Program-made: the position numbers and the translations under genes
The notes under the pieces: generated by a model
Seen by the model: the letters and a program-made list of their open reading frames with translations, nothing else
What the model was told of the DNA's origin: nothing
Database searches by the model: none
Shown: positions 16,228 through 24,432 of the stretch, in pieces
Layout: every line of letters starts with the position of its first letter
Numbering within the stretch: the first letter of the stretch is position 1
Assembly: GCF_001665395.1 (NCBI RefSeq)
Contig: NZ_LZSG01000005.1
Coordinates: forward strand, 186,001-250,000
Reading direction: 5' to 3'
Length of the DNA stretch: 64,000 bases
From: Mycobacterium sp. 1164966.3
Lineage (GTDB): Bacteria; Actinomycetota; Actinomycetes; Mycobacteriales; Mycobacteriaceae

Positions 16228-17127
16228 ATGGCACAGCGGGAAGATGTCCAGTTCAAATCCGGCGACGACCTGATCAGCGCGTGGCTGTACCGACCCGGCG
16301 CGAGCGCGGGCGGCACGCCACTGCTGGTGATGGCGCACGGCCTGGGCGCGGTCCGCACCATGCGCCTGGACGCCTACGCCGAACGGTTCAGCGCGGCCGG
16401 CTACGCCTGCCTGGTGTTCGACTACCGGAACTTCGGTGACAGCGAGGGCCGGACGGGTCAACTGCTCGACATCGACATGCAGCTTGCGGACTGGGCCGCG
16501 GCTGTTTCCTATGCCCGCACCCTGGCCGGCATCGACCACTCCCGTATCTGCTTGTGGGGCACGTCGTTCGGGGGCGGGCACGTGATCGCGTCGGCAGCCC
16601 GGCTACCGGGGGTAGCCGCCGTCGTCGCGCAGTGCCCGTTTACCGACGGCATCGCGTCCATCGGCGCGGTCAATCCGCTGACCGCGGCGCGCATCACGGC
16701 GCGGGCGGTGCGCGACCTCGTCGGTGCCCGGCTGGGCAGACCTCCGGTCATGATCCCGACGGCGGGTAAACCGGGCGAGGTGGCGTTGATGACCGCTCCC
16801 GACGCGTACGCCGGCTACCTGAGGTTGGTGCCCGACGGCGTGGAATTGCGCAACGAGGTCGCGGCGCGTATCGGCATCAAGATCCTCACCTACCGCCCGG
16901 GCCGCAGTGCCAAGAGGATCGGCTGCCCGATCCTGTTCTGCGTCTGCGAGAGCGACTCGGTTGCTCCGGCGGGGCCCACGCTGCGCTACGCCGGCGAGGC
17001 TCCGCGGGGCGAGGTGAAGAAGTATCCCGAAGGTCACTTCGCGATCTATGTCGACGCCGCGTTCGAACGAGTCGTCGGCGACCAGATCGCCTTCCTCGAC
17101 AGGCATTTGCGGCCCGCGAGCCGGTAG
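16228..17127 (+). CDS. Alpha/beta hydrolase
   Basis: A 299-residue alpha/beta hydrolase. The oxyanion strand is VMAHGLGAVRTMRLDAYAERF near 35-55, the nucleophile elbow GTSFGGGH near 112, the acid in CESDSVAP near 240 and the His in EGHFAIY near 270. These residues fit an esterase or a dienelactone/acetyl-esterase-like enzyme with a cap near 140-210. There is no signal peptide, so it is cytosolic. It is divergent from the DapB-fold gene. Substrate unknown; an ester or lactone from the upstream catabolic region is possible. Confidence 0.88.
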   Translation: MAQREDVQFKSGDDLISAWLYRPGASAGGTPLLVMAHGLGAVRTMRLDAYAERFSAAGYACLVFDYRNFGDSEGRTGQLLDIDMQLADWAAAVSYARTLAGIDHSRICLWGTSFGGGHVIASAARLPGVAAVVAQCPFTDGIASIGAVNPLTAARITARAVRDLVGARLGRPPVMIPTAGKPGEVALMTAPDAYAGYLRLVPDGVELRNEVAARIGIKILTYRPGRSAKRIGCPILFCVCESDSVAPAGPTLRYAGEAPRGEVKKYPEGHFAIYVDAAFERVVGDQIAFLDRHLRPASR

Positions 17128-17211
17128 CCGGATCGAGTTGGGCGAAACGGCGAACTTCCCGTCGGCACCCTTCTATGCTCTGTCCGTACTTTTGCCCAGG
17201 GGAAGGACCAC

Positions 17212-18732
17212 ATGTCGTACGTGTTCACCGCCCCGGACATGTTGGCGAATGCGGCTGGGAACGTAGCAGACATCGGTTCGGCGATAAGCACGGCCAGCGC
17301 GAACGCGGCGGTCCCGACCACCGCTTTACTGCCGGCGGCCGAGGACGAAGTCTCGGCGGCCATCGCAAAGCTGTTCGGCGCGTACGGCGAGGAATACCAG
17401 GCACTCGTCGCGCAGGCTGAGGCGTTCCACGCCCAGTTCACTCAGAACCTGGCCGCCGCGGGCAGCGCCTACACAGAAGCGGAGGCCGGCAACGCGGCGC
17501 TGATGGAGGCGGCCTCAAACGCCCAAAGTGCCCCGACGGTCCCAAGTGCCCTCACCTCGCCATTCCAGTCCCTGTTGGGGCCGACGTCGGCCGGCACCGG
17601 AGCGTCCGGCGGGATCGTCGCGCTGAAGTCGGTGCCCACGTCCGCAGACCCGCTGGTCGCGTTGATCATGGGCGGCACATTCAACCCGACGCCCGATCCC
17701 GGCTACGTGACGAACGTTTTCAACTCGTACATCCAGCCCAGCTTTCCCGGCGCCACGCCGCAGGGCGTGTTCACGCCCGAGCAGTTCTGGCCGGTTTCAC
17801 CGAACCTCGGAAACCTCACGTTCGGCCAGTCGGTTTCCCAGGGCGTCACCCTGCTGGACAACGCCCTGCAAGGCCCCACCGGAGTGCTCACGCAAGGAAA
17901 CAGCGCCGTCGTCTTCGGGTACTCGCAGAGCGCCACCATCGCGACCAACGAGATCAGAGCCCTGATGGCAGCGGGCTCGCCGTATCAGGGCCAGCTGTCC
18001 TTCGTCATGATCGGCGATCCCAACAACCCCGTCGGCGGCATCCTCGAGCGCTTTCCCGGCTTCTACATCCCGTTCCTGGATGTGCCGTTCAACGGCGCCA
18101 CCCCGCCGAATTCGCCCTACCCGGCCAGCGTTTACACGATCCAGTACGACGGCGTCGCCAACGCCCCGCAATACCCGCTCAATCCGGTGTCGGACCTCAA
18201 TGCCGTCATGGGGTATTTCTACCTGCACCACACGTATCCCGATCTGACGGCCGCTCAGGTTGCCAACGCGGTGCAGTTGCCGACCTCGCCCGGCTATACC
18301 GGCAGCACCGACTACTACATGTTTCTGACGCAGGATCTGCCGCTGGTGCAGCCGATTCGTTCAATCCCCTTGCTGGGCGACCCCATCGCCGACATCTTCC
18401 AGCCGGATCTGCGGGTACTGGTGGACTTGGGCTACGGCGATTACGGGCCGGGCCTCAACTATGCCAACGTTCCGACCCCCGCCAGCTTGCTGTCGATACC
18501 CAACCCGTTCACCGTCCTCCCCGACCTCGCCATCGGCGCCGTGCAAGGGCCGCAAGCCGCCCTGGTCGACCTCGGGTTGTTGCCGCAGTCGGCTTTGCCG
18601 ACCGCCTACCCCTACGTCCCGTCGCTGGATCCGGGCCTGAACTTCTTCCTGGGTCAGCCGAGCGTGACGGGCCTGTCGCTGCTCAGCGGCGCCGCCGGCG
18701 ACGTGCTGGAACTGATTCCGCCGATCACGTAA
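17212..18732 (+). CDS. PE family protein with PE-PPE (alpha/beta hydrolase) domain
   Basis: Residues 1-100 form a PE domain, opening SYVFTAPDML where most family members have Pro-Glu (PE), here Pro-Asp. A YxxxE secretion signal (YTEAE) near residue 86 marks type VII export. Residues about 150-400 are a PE-PPE serine hydrolase domain with nucleophile GYSQSA near 240. The protein would be secreted by an ESX system and cleave lipid esters at the cell surface. From memory its place, next to the Rv0158-like TetR, matches PE3/PE4 (Rv0159c/Rv0160c). Length 506 is close to PE4. Confidence 0.93.
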   Translation: MSYVFTAPDMLANAAGNVADIGSAISTASANAAVPTTALLPAAEDEVSAAIAKLFGAYGEEYQALVAQAEAFHAQFTQNLAAAGSAYTEAEAGNAALMEAASNAQSAPTVPSALTSPFQSLLGPTSAGTGASGGIVALKSVPTSADPLVALIMGGTFNPTPDPGYVTNVFNSYIQPSFPGATPQGVFTPEQFWPVSPNLGNLTFGQSVSQGVTLLDNALQGPTGVLTQGNSAVVFGYSQSATIATNEIRALMAAGSPYQGQLSFVMIGDPNNPVGGILERFPGFYIPFLDVPFNGATPPNSPYPASVYTIQYDGVANAPQYPLNPVSDLNAVMGYFYLHHTYPDLTAAQVANAVQLPTSPGYTGSTDYYMFLTQDLPLVQPIRSIPLLGDPIADIFQPDLRVLVDLGYGDYGPGLNYANVPTPASLLSIPNPFTVLPDLAIGAVQGPQAALVDLGLLPQSALPTAYPYVPSLDPGLNFFLGQPSVTGLSLLSGAAGDVLELIPPIT

Positions 18733-18750
18733 CCCGGCGTGGCGGTGGCG

Positions 18751-19392
18751 CTACGGCCCGAGCGGAGAATTCTTCCGAATCGACTCGTCGCGAATGAGCC
18801 CTCGCAGTAGCGCCGTGCTGAATTCGGCGGCGATCTCCTTGGCGGTGCGCCGCCCGCTCGGCCGCAGCCACCGGTAGCTGCCCAACGTCATGCCGATGTA
18901 GCCCAGCGCCACCACATGCGAGTCGCATTCGTAGAACTCGCCGCTGGCGATCCCGCGGTCGATAAGGCCGTGCACATGCTCGTAGACCTGGGCTTCCTTT
19001 TCCCGCACCTCGGCCACCTGTTCGGTGGTGAACCACTCGGTGATGTAGGGCTGCTCCTGGAAATACACGGCCGCCCGTTCGGGATTACTGGCGATCCCGG
19101 TGAGCAGCCGGACGGTGTACTGGTAGAGCGCCTCGCGGGCCGACCAGGACGGATCGTCGTGCACAGCGGCCAGGGTGCCCTCCGCGGCCTGCCGGTAGAT
19201 GTCGAAGAGGATCAGCGACTTGCTGGCGTAGTAGTGGTAAACGGTCGCCTTGTTCAGCCCGATCACGTCGGCCACATCATCCATCCGGGTGCCGTGGTAG
19301 CCACGGGCGGCGAACAGCTTGGTGGCAACAGCCAACAGCTCTTCGCGGCGCGTGAGCCCGTTCTCGGATGGCATCTCAACTCTCTTCGTCAT
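18751..19392 (-). CDS. TetR family regulator (Rv0158-like)
   Basis: A TetR protein of about 213 residues with helix-turn-helix TRREELLAVATKLFAARGYHGTRMDDVADVIGLNKATVYHYYASK in outline. ATG at 19392 (MTKRVEMPSEN) gives this length. ATG at 19374 has the better ribosome site (AGAGAG five bases away) and may be the true start. It ends convergent with the PE-PPE gene. A CCAA/TTGG dyad at 19434-19449 lies just upstream and is a likely self-binding site. The neighbouring pntAB genes and PE lipase are possible targets. Confidence 0.92.
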   Translation of the reverse strand: MTKRVEMPSENGLTRREELLAVATKLFAARGYHGTRMDDVADVIGLNKATVYHYYASKSLILFDIYRQAAEGTLAAVHDDPSWSAREALYQYTVRLLTGIASNPERAAVYFQEQPYITEWFTTEQVAEVREKEAQVYEHVHGLIDRGIASGEFYECDSHVVALGYIGMTLGSYRWLRPSGRRTAKEIAAEFSTALLRGLIRDESIRKNSPLGP

Positions 19393-19433
19393 TGCCCAGA
19401 GTCGCCGGACGCGGGTCCGGTCAAGGAAAGTTA

Positions 19434-19449
19434 CCAATCAACTGGTTGG
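19434..19449. promoter_or_regulatory. Candidate TetR operator, CCAAnCAnnTGnTTGG dyad
   Basis: A 16-bp inverted repeat, CCAA(T)CA..TG(G)TTGG, lies about 40 bases upstream of the TetR start and 90 bases before the small ORF at 19542 on the other strand. A repressor bound here could control both. No experiment supports it. Confidence 0.5.
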
Positions 19450-19541
19450 ACAGTCTAAGCAAGGCCCCTACGCCTGTCGCACGGACACGCATGCGACTAG
19501 ACTTCTGTCACGACTTGGTCGCAAGCGGAAAGGTGGACTGA

Positions 19542-19667
19542 ATGGATCCGAATCCGGACTACGACATGAGCGACGAGATCGAGTACTTCTTCAGGTACCT
19601 CACCTGGGGGTTGCGGGGGGTCGAAGACGGCAACGGATACCCGCCACCTGCGTACCCGCCCGTCTAG
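19542..19667 (+). CDS. Small 41-residue protein (Rv0157A-like)
   Basis: A short ORF with ATG at 19542, an AAAGGTGG ribosome site at a good distance, and TAG at 19665-19667. The product is acidic and aromatic at its start (MDPNPDYDMSDEIEYFF) and Pro/Tyr-rich at its end (YPPPAYPPV). No signal peptide or membrane segment is evident. A canonical terminator follows 14 bases after the stop, which supports a real, separately ended transcript. From memory M. tuberculosis has a small gene, Rv0157A, at the same place between pntB and the TetR gene. Function unknown. Confidence 0.7.
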   Translation: MDPNPDYDMSDEIEYFFRYLTWGLRGVEDGNGYPPPAYPPV

Positions 19668-19681
19668 CCAGCTGCGAGCAC

Positions 19682-19716
19682 CCCGACCGACGCCCGATGG
19701 ACGTCGGTCGGGTTTT
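19682..19716 (+). terminator. Rho-independent terminator after the small ORF
   Basis: A perfect 11-bp GC-rich stem, CCCGACCGACG with CGTCGGTCGGG, has a 9-base loop and is followed by TTTT. It ends plus-strand transcription from the small ORF and abuts the pntB stop codon. Confidence 0.85.
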
Positions 19717-21139
19717 ATAAGGCCTTCAGTTCTTCGGCCACCTCGGTCACCGATTTCTTGGCATCTCCGAACAGCATCGTCGTTCCGTCGGCGTAGAACA
19801 ACGGATTGTCGATGCCGGCGAATCCCGAGTTCATCGACCTTTTGAGCACGATGACTGATTTCGACTTGTCCACGTTGAGGATCGGCATGCCGTAGATCGG
19901 GCTGGACGCTTCGTTGCGGGCCGCCGGGTTGGTGACGTCGTTGGCGCCGATGACGATGGTGACGTCGGTGCGGGCGAACTCGTCGTTGATGTCGTCCATG
20001 TCCTTCATGGCGTCGTAGTCGACTTCGGCCTCGGCCAGTAGCACGTTCATGTGCCCGGGCATCCGGCCCGCGACGGGGTGAATGGCGTATTTGACCGGCA
20101 CGCCCTTGTTTTCCAGCAGGCTGGCCAGGTCCTTCACCGCATGCTGGGCCTGCGCGACGGCCAGGCCGTAGCCCGGCACCACGATCACTTGGTTGGCGTA
20201 GGCCATCTGAATCGCGGCATCGGCGGCCGAGGTGGACTTGACGTGCTTGTCGCCGCCGCCATCCCCGCTGGGGGCCACGCCGCCTCCGCCGAAACCGCCG
20301 GCGACGATCGCGGGAATGGACCGGTTCATGGCCTTGGCCATCAGGTTGGTCAGGATCGAACCCGAGGCGCCGACGATCATGCCCGCCACGATCATCGCGG
20401 TGTTGTTCAGCGCGAGTCCCGCCGCAGCGGCCGACAACCCGGTCATCGCGTTGAGCAGCGAGATGACCACCGGCATGTCGGCGCCGCCGATCGGGAGCAC
20501 CACCATCAGACCCAGCACGCCGGCAGCGGCCAGCAGCCCGATCATCCACCAAAGCGGCGCGCCGCCGGTGCCGGGCTGTGCGTGGACACCGACTACCACC
20601 GCGGCCGCGATGGCGGCGGCCAACAGCAGCAGGTTGACCGGCTGCTGCGCCTTGCCCAGGCCGATCGGCCGGCCGGAGATGATCTCCTGCAGCTTGCCGA
20701 ACGCGATTATCGATCCCCAGAACGAGATCGACCCGATGATCGCGGCGAACAGCGACGCCACCACGATGTGCACGGTCGGCTGCTCGTGGTGCCGGAAGGC
20801 CGAAAAACCGTCGGTTTCCATGAATTCCGCAAGCGCGATGAGCGCGACGGTTCCGCCGCCGACGCCGTTGAAGAACGCCACCAGCTGCGGCATGGCGGTC
20901 ATCTTGGTCCACCGCGCCGGCGGCACACCGAGCACGACGCCGAGCACCAGGCCGGCGATGATCAGCCACTTCTGATCGGTGTGCCGGATCTTGATCAGGG
21001 TCGCCGTCACGGCCAGTGCCATGCCCACCGCGGCGATCAAGTTGCCCCGCACCGCCGTCTTGGGCCCGGTCAGGCCCATCAGCCCGTAAATGAACAGCGC
21101 GAACGATATGACGTAGAGGCCGATCACCAAGTAGTTCAT
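19715..21139 (-). CDS. pntB: NAD(P) transhydrogenase beta subunit
   Basis: A 474-residue membrane subunit of proton-translocating transhydrogenase. Residues about 1-270 hold a run of membrane helices (LVIGLYVISFALFIYGLMGL; VSLFAAIIGSISFWGSIIAF). The C-terminal 190 residues form the NADP(H)-binding domain with VVPGYGLAVAQAQHAVKDLA, HPVAGRMPGHMNVLLAEAEV, IVIGANDVTNPAAR and SMNSGFAGIDNPLFY. It drives hydride transfer from NADH to NADP+ using the proton gradient. ATG overlaps the pntAb stop by four bases, so the three subunits are translated together. Confidence 0.97.
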   Translation of the reverse strand: MNYLVIGLYVISFALFIYGLMGLTGPKTAVRGNLIAAVGMALAVTATLIKIRHTDQKWLIIAGLVLGVVLGVPPARWTKMTAMPQLVAFFNGVGGGTVALIALAEFMETDGFSAFRHHEQPTVHIVVASLFAAIIGSISFWGSIIAFGKLQEIISGRPIGLGKAQQPVNLLLLAAAIAAAVVVGVHAQPGTGGAPLWWMIGLLAAAGVLGLMVVLPIGGADMPVVISLLNAMTGLSAAAAGLALNNTAMIVAGMIVGASGSILTNLMAKAMNRSIPAIVAGGFGGGGVAPSGDGGGDKHVKSTSAADAAIQMAYANQVIVVPGYGLAVAQAQHAVKDLASLLENKGVPVKYAIHPVAGRMPGHMNVLLAEAEVDYDAMKDMDDINDEFARTDVTIVIGANDVTNPAARNEASSPIYGMPILNVDKSKSVIVLKRSMNSGFAGIDNPLFYADGTTMLFGDAKKSVTEVAEELKAL

Positions 21140-21468
21140 TTGGCGACCTCGTCAGATTTGGCCGGAACCGGCTTCTTGCCCTTGAACATGCCCAGCATCC
21201 GGTCGGTGACGATGAACCCGCCGATGACGTTGAGGGTCCCGAACACCACCGCGACGAACAGGATGATCTGTACGGCCAGCGACGGGTGCTCCACCTCTCC
21301 GAACACCACCAGCGCGCCGAGCACGACGATGCCGTGGATGGCGTTGGTCCCCGACATCAGCGGGGTGTGCAGGGTGTTGGGCACTTTGGAGATCACCGCG
21401 AACCCGACGAACCCGGACAACACCAGGATGGCCAGGTTGGACAGCAGTTCGTCATACATGCCGTGCAT
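21136..21468 (-). CDS. pntAb: NAD(P) transhydrogenase alpha subunit, membrane part
   Basis: A 110-residue membrane protein that supplies the second half of the alpha subunit in three-gene transhydrogenases. Three hydrophobic segments are seen: LLSNLAILVLSGFVGFAVI, IHGIVVLGALVVFG and AVQIILFVAVVFGTLNVIGGFIV. The P-N-T-L-H-T-P-L-M-S-G-T-N loop between the first two is family-typical. ATG at 21468 shares one base with the pntAa stop (TAATG); ATG at 21459 is an alternative. Together with pntAa and pntB it makes the membrane proton channel. Confidence 0.93.
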   Translation of the reverse strand: MHGMYDELLSNLAILVLSGFVGFAVISKVPNTLHTPLMSGTNAIHGIVVLGALVVFGEVEHPSLAVQIILFVAVVFGTLNVIGGFIVTDRMLGMFKGKKPVPAKSDEVAK

Positions 21469-22556
21469 TAGGAGTCCTCTCGGGTCACACACGATTCCGC
21501 GAGCACCTCGTCGCCGAAGTCCGGGGCCAGCTTGCCGTCCTTGATCAACAGGTCCAGCAGCGCGGTGATGTTCTTGCTGTAGAGCTCGCTGGCGTGCTCG
21601 GGCATCGTCGCGGGCAGGTTCAACGGCGAGGCGATGGTGACGTCGTGCTTGACGACGGTCTGGCCGGGCTCGGTGAGCTCGCAGTTGCCGCCGGTTTCCC
21701 CAGCAAGGTCCACCACCACGCTGCCCGGCTTCATGGCTTGCACCGCCGCGGCGGTCACCAGCTTCGGCGCGGGCTTGCCCGGGACCAGCGCCGTCGTGAT
21801 CACGACGTCGAAGCCGCTGATGGCATCTTCCAAAGCCTTCTGCTGCTGGGCGCGTTCGTCTTCCGTCAGCTCGCGTGCGTACCCGCCCTCGCCGGACGCT
21901 TCGATACCCACATCTAGCCATTGCGCTCCCACCGAGCGCACCTGATCGGCCACCTCGGGGCGTACGTCGTAGCCGGTGGTTCGGGCACCCAGCCGTTTGG
22001 CCGTCGCCAGCGCCTGCAGGCCGGCGACACCGACCCCGAGCACCAGCACGGTGGCGGGCTTGACCGTTCCCGCGGCCGTGGTCAGCATCGGGAAGAACCG
22101 GGTCGATTCAGAGGCCGCGAGCAGCACGGCCTTGTATCCGGCCACGTTGGCCTGCGACGACAATGCGTCCATCACCTGCGCCCGTGAAATCCGCGGGATG
22201 GCCTCGAGCGCAAATGCCTGCACACCGGCCTTCTTCAGCGCGCCGATCGAGTTCTCGGCGTCGCGCGGCGCCAGGAAGCCGATCAGCGTCTGGCCGCTGC
22301 GCAACTTGCCGACCTCCTCGGCCGTCGGCGGCGCGACCTTGACAACCACATCGGCCGCCCATGCGTCGCCGATGCTGGCGCCGGCCTGCGTGTATAGCTC
22401 GTCGGGCAGCAGCGCGCGTTCTCCGGCGCCGGACTCGACTACCACGGCAACACCACTGTTGACCAGCGACGCGACCGCTTTTGGTACCAGCGCTACACGC
22501 CGCTCGTCGGGTCCGGACTCGGCGACAACCCCCACCTTCGTCTGCGCATCTGTCAT
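21468..22556 (-). CDS. pntAa: NAD(P) transhydrogenase alpha subunit, NAD-binding part
   Basis: A 362-residue soluble domain I protein, homologous to alanine dehydrogenase. It begins VGVVAESGPDERRVALVP, has the NAD-binding turn LGVGVAGLQALATAKRLGA near 170, and a mobile-loop region EASGEGGYARELTEDE near 225. It binds NADH and passes hydride to the NADP site of PntB. It is first in the pntAa-pntAb-pntB transcript. The upstream 78-base gap to the DUF1348 gene shows no clear promoter. Confidence 0.96.
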   Translation of the reverse strand: MTDAQTKVGVVAESGPDERRVALVPKAVASLVNSGVAVVVESGAGERALLPDELYTQAGASIGDAWAADVVVKVAPPTAEEVGKLRSGQTLIGFLAPRDAENSIGALKKAGVQAFALEAIPRISRAQVMDALSSQANVAGYKAVLLAASESTRFFPMLTTAAGTVKPATVLVLGVGVAGLQALATAKRLGARTTGYDVRPEVADQVRSVGAQWLDVGIEASGEGGYARELTEDERAQQQKALEDAISGFDVVITTALVPGKPAPKLVTAAAVQAMKPGSVVVDLAGETGGNCELTEPGQTVVKHDVTIASPLNLPATMPEHASELYSKNITALLDLLIKDGKLAPDFGDEVLAESCVTREDS

Positions 22557-22634
22557 GGCGCGTACATCTTCTTTCGTTACTCCAGCCCCGGTCTGATTGC
22601 TCAGCCACCCTACCGGGGGCGCGCGGCTGACCCG

Positions 22635-23099
22635 TTACCAGAGCGGGATCTCACGGCCGTGCTCCGCTGCCCGGCGGGGCCCGAAGTATCGGCGCTCGGA
22701 TTCGGCGATCAGCACGTCATTGATGCTGGCTTCTCGGCGTGACATTAATCCGGTGGGCGTGAATTCCCAAAGTTCATTGCCGTAACTGCGGTACCACTGA
22801 CCGGCGTCGTCGTGGCATTCGTACTGGAAGCGCACGGCAATTCTGTTGCCGGAAAAGCTCCACAGGCTCTTGCGTAATGCATAGTCGAGCTCGCGCTCCC
22901 ACTTGCGGGTGAGGAAGGCAACTATCTCTGCCCGGCCGACGATGTGTTCGTGGCGGTTTCGCCACTGCGAGTCGAAGGTGTAAGCCAGGCTGACGCGCTC
23001 GGGGTCGCGGGTGTTCCAGGCGTCCTCAGCGGCCTGCACCTTCTGGGTGGCGGTGTCGAGCGTGAACGGCGGGAATGGCGGGCGCGCCTCGTCAGTCAT
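22635..23099 (-). CDS. DUF1348 / NTF2-like protein
   Basis: A 154-residue protein with the DUF1348 pattern, an NTF2-like fold. Characteristic pieces are [49 protein letters not shown] and [24 protein letters not shown]. Family members are uncharacterised and lack a known catalytic set. It lies upstream of pntAa on the same strand and divergent from fadE2. Between it and fadE2 sits a palindromic repeat more typical of gene ends. No function is assigned. Confidence 0.88.
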   Translation of the reverse strand: MTDEARPPFPPFTLDTATQKVQAAEDAWNTRDPERVSLAYTFDSQWRNRHEHIVGRAEIVAFLTRKWERELDYALRKSLWSFSGNRIAVRFQYECHDDAGQWYRSYGNELWEFTPTGLMSRREASINDVLIAESERRYFGPRRAAEHGREIPLW

Positions 23100-23113
23100 T
23101 CCCCGAAGTTACG

Positions 23114-23173
23114 GCGAGCGGACGCAAAAGCCCCTGAAATCAACCATTTTGGGGTGCTCTTGCGTCTGCTCGC
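23114..23173. repeat. Family A palindromic repeat (TRIT-like), divergent-gene copy
   Basis: Arms GCGAGCGGACGCAAAAGCCCC and GGGGTGCTCTTGCGTCTGCTCGC pair with a small bulge and a few mismatches. The arms match the repeats at 38589-38648 and 51140-51199. They resemble the mycobacterial terminator-like family called TRIT (from memory). Here it lies between two divergent starts, not after a gene. Confidence 0.7.
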
Positions 23174-23194
23174 GACCCGTTATCGCGGGTGTCC

Positions 23195-23200
23195 TATCGT
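23195..23200 (+). promoter_or_regulatory. Candidate -10 element for leaderless fadE2
   Basis: TATCGT ends seven bases before the ATG at 23208, with no ribosome-binding sequence near that ATG. This spacing fits a leaderless mRNA starting at the ATG, which is common in mycobacteria. No -35 match is claimed. Confidence 0.35.
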
Positions 23201-23207
23201 GGCCGTT

Positions 23208-24431
23208 ATGGATTTCGCGATGTCGGACAAGGCCAGCGACTACCACAAGCGGTTGTCCGACTTCATGACGGAGCATGTCTTTCCCGCCGAAGCCGACTAC
23301 GACCGCTACCGCGAAGAGGCCGGACCGAACGACCACACCGTGCCGCCGGTCATCGAAGAGCTGAAGACCAAAGCCAAAGAGCGTGGCCTGTGGAACCTGT
23401 TCCTGCCGGCGGAGTCAGGCCTGACCAACCTGGACTATGCGCCGCTGGCCGAGCTCAGCGGCTGGAGCCTCGAGCTCGCGCCCGAAGCGCTCAATTGCGC
23501 GGCGCCCGATACCGGCAACATGGAGACCCTGCACCTCTTCGCCACCGAGGAGCAGCGCAAGCAGTGGCTCGAGCCGCTGCTGAACGGCGAGATCCGCAGC
23601 GCCTTCTCGATGACCGAGCCCGCGGTGGCCAGCAGCGACGCCCGCAATATCGAGACGTCCATCGTGCGCGACGGCGCCGACTACGTCATCAACGGCCGCA
23701 AGTGGTGGACGTCCGGTGCCGCCGACCCGCGCTGCAAGGTCCTGATCGTCATGGGCCGCACCAATCCCGACGCGGCCAGCCACCAACAGCAGTCGATGGT
23801 GCTGGTCCCGATAGACACCCCGGGTGTGACGGTCATCCGATCGACGACAGTCTTCGGTTACCAGGACCAGCCCGGGCATTGCGAGATCAGCTATGACAAC
23901 GTCCGGGTGCCGGTGAGCAACCTGCTCGGCGAAGAAGGCGCCGGGTTCGCGATCGCCCAGGCCCGGCTGGGACCGGGTCGCATCCACCACTGCATGCGCG
24001 CGCTCGGTGGCGCCGAACGCGCCCTGGCGCTGATGGTGGACCGCGTCACCAACCGGGTGGCGTTCGGGCGCCCACTTGCCGAACAGGGCGTGATACGAGA
24101 GGCAATTGCCAAGTCCCGCAACGAAATCGACCAGGCCAGGCTGCTCTGCCAGAAGGCGGCGTGGACCATCGACCAGCACGGCAACAAGGCTGCCCATCTG
24201 CTGGTCTCGCAGATCAAGGCGGTAGCGCCGCGGGTGGCCTGCGACGTCATCGACCGCGCCATCCAGGTCCATGGCGCCGCCGGGGTCAGCGACGACACTC
24301 CGCTGGCCCGGATGTACGGCTGGCACCGCGCCATGCGGATCTTCGACGGTCCTGACGAGGTGCACATGCGCTCCATCGCGCGCGCCGAGATCGGCCGGGA
24401 GAAGTCGGCATTCGCCGCGGCGGTCACCTGA
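23208..24431 (+). CDS. fadE2: Acyl-CoA dehydrogenase FadE2
   Basis: A 407-residue acyl-CoA dehydrogenase. The FAD signature is FSMTEPAVASSDARNIETS near 135, and the middle domain has INGRKWWTSGAADPRCKVLIVMGRTNPDAASHQQQSMVL. The C-terminal domain has RLGPGRIHHCMRALGGAERAL and IQVHGAAGVSDDTPLARMYGWHRAMRIFDGPDEVH. This sub-type (with ACAD10/11-like traits) may act on branched or hydroxylated acyl-CoA. ATG at 23208 is used; ATG at 23220 gives 403 residues, the length remembered for Rv0154c. ptbB follows after one base, so the two are co-transcribed. Confidence 0.95.
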   Translation: MDFAMSDKASDYHKRLSDFMTEHVFPAEADYDRYREEAGPNDHTVPPVIEELKTKAKERGLWNLFLPAESGLTNLDYAPLAELSGWSLELAPEALNCAAPDTGNMETLHLFATEEQRKQWLEPLLNGEIRSAFSMTEPAVASSDARNIETSIVRDGADYVINGRKWWTSGAADPRCKVLIVMGRTNPDAASHQQQSMVLVPIDTPGVTVIRSTTVFGYQDQPGHCEISYDNVRVPVSNLLGEEGAGFAIAQARLGPGRIHHCMRALGGAERALALMVDRVTNRVAFGRPLAEQGVIREAIAKSRNEIDQARLLCQKAAWTIDQHGNKAAHLLVSQIKAVAPRVACDVIDRAIQVHGAAGVSDDTPLARMYGWHRAMRIFDGPDEVHMRSIARAEIGREKSAFAAAVT

Positions 24432-24432
24432 C

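Noticed and set aside
19497-20969. 490-codon minus-strand ORF in another frame of pntB
   Set aside because: Arg-rich shadow frame without domains.
20051-21544. 497-codon plus-strand ORF opposite pntB
   Set aside because: His/Arg/Asp-rich composition typical of shadow frames; pntB and pntAb are unmistakable.
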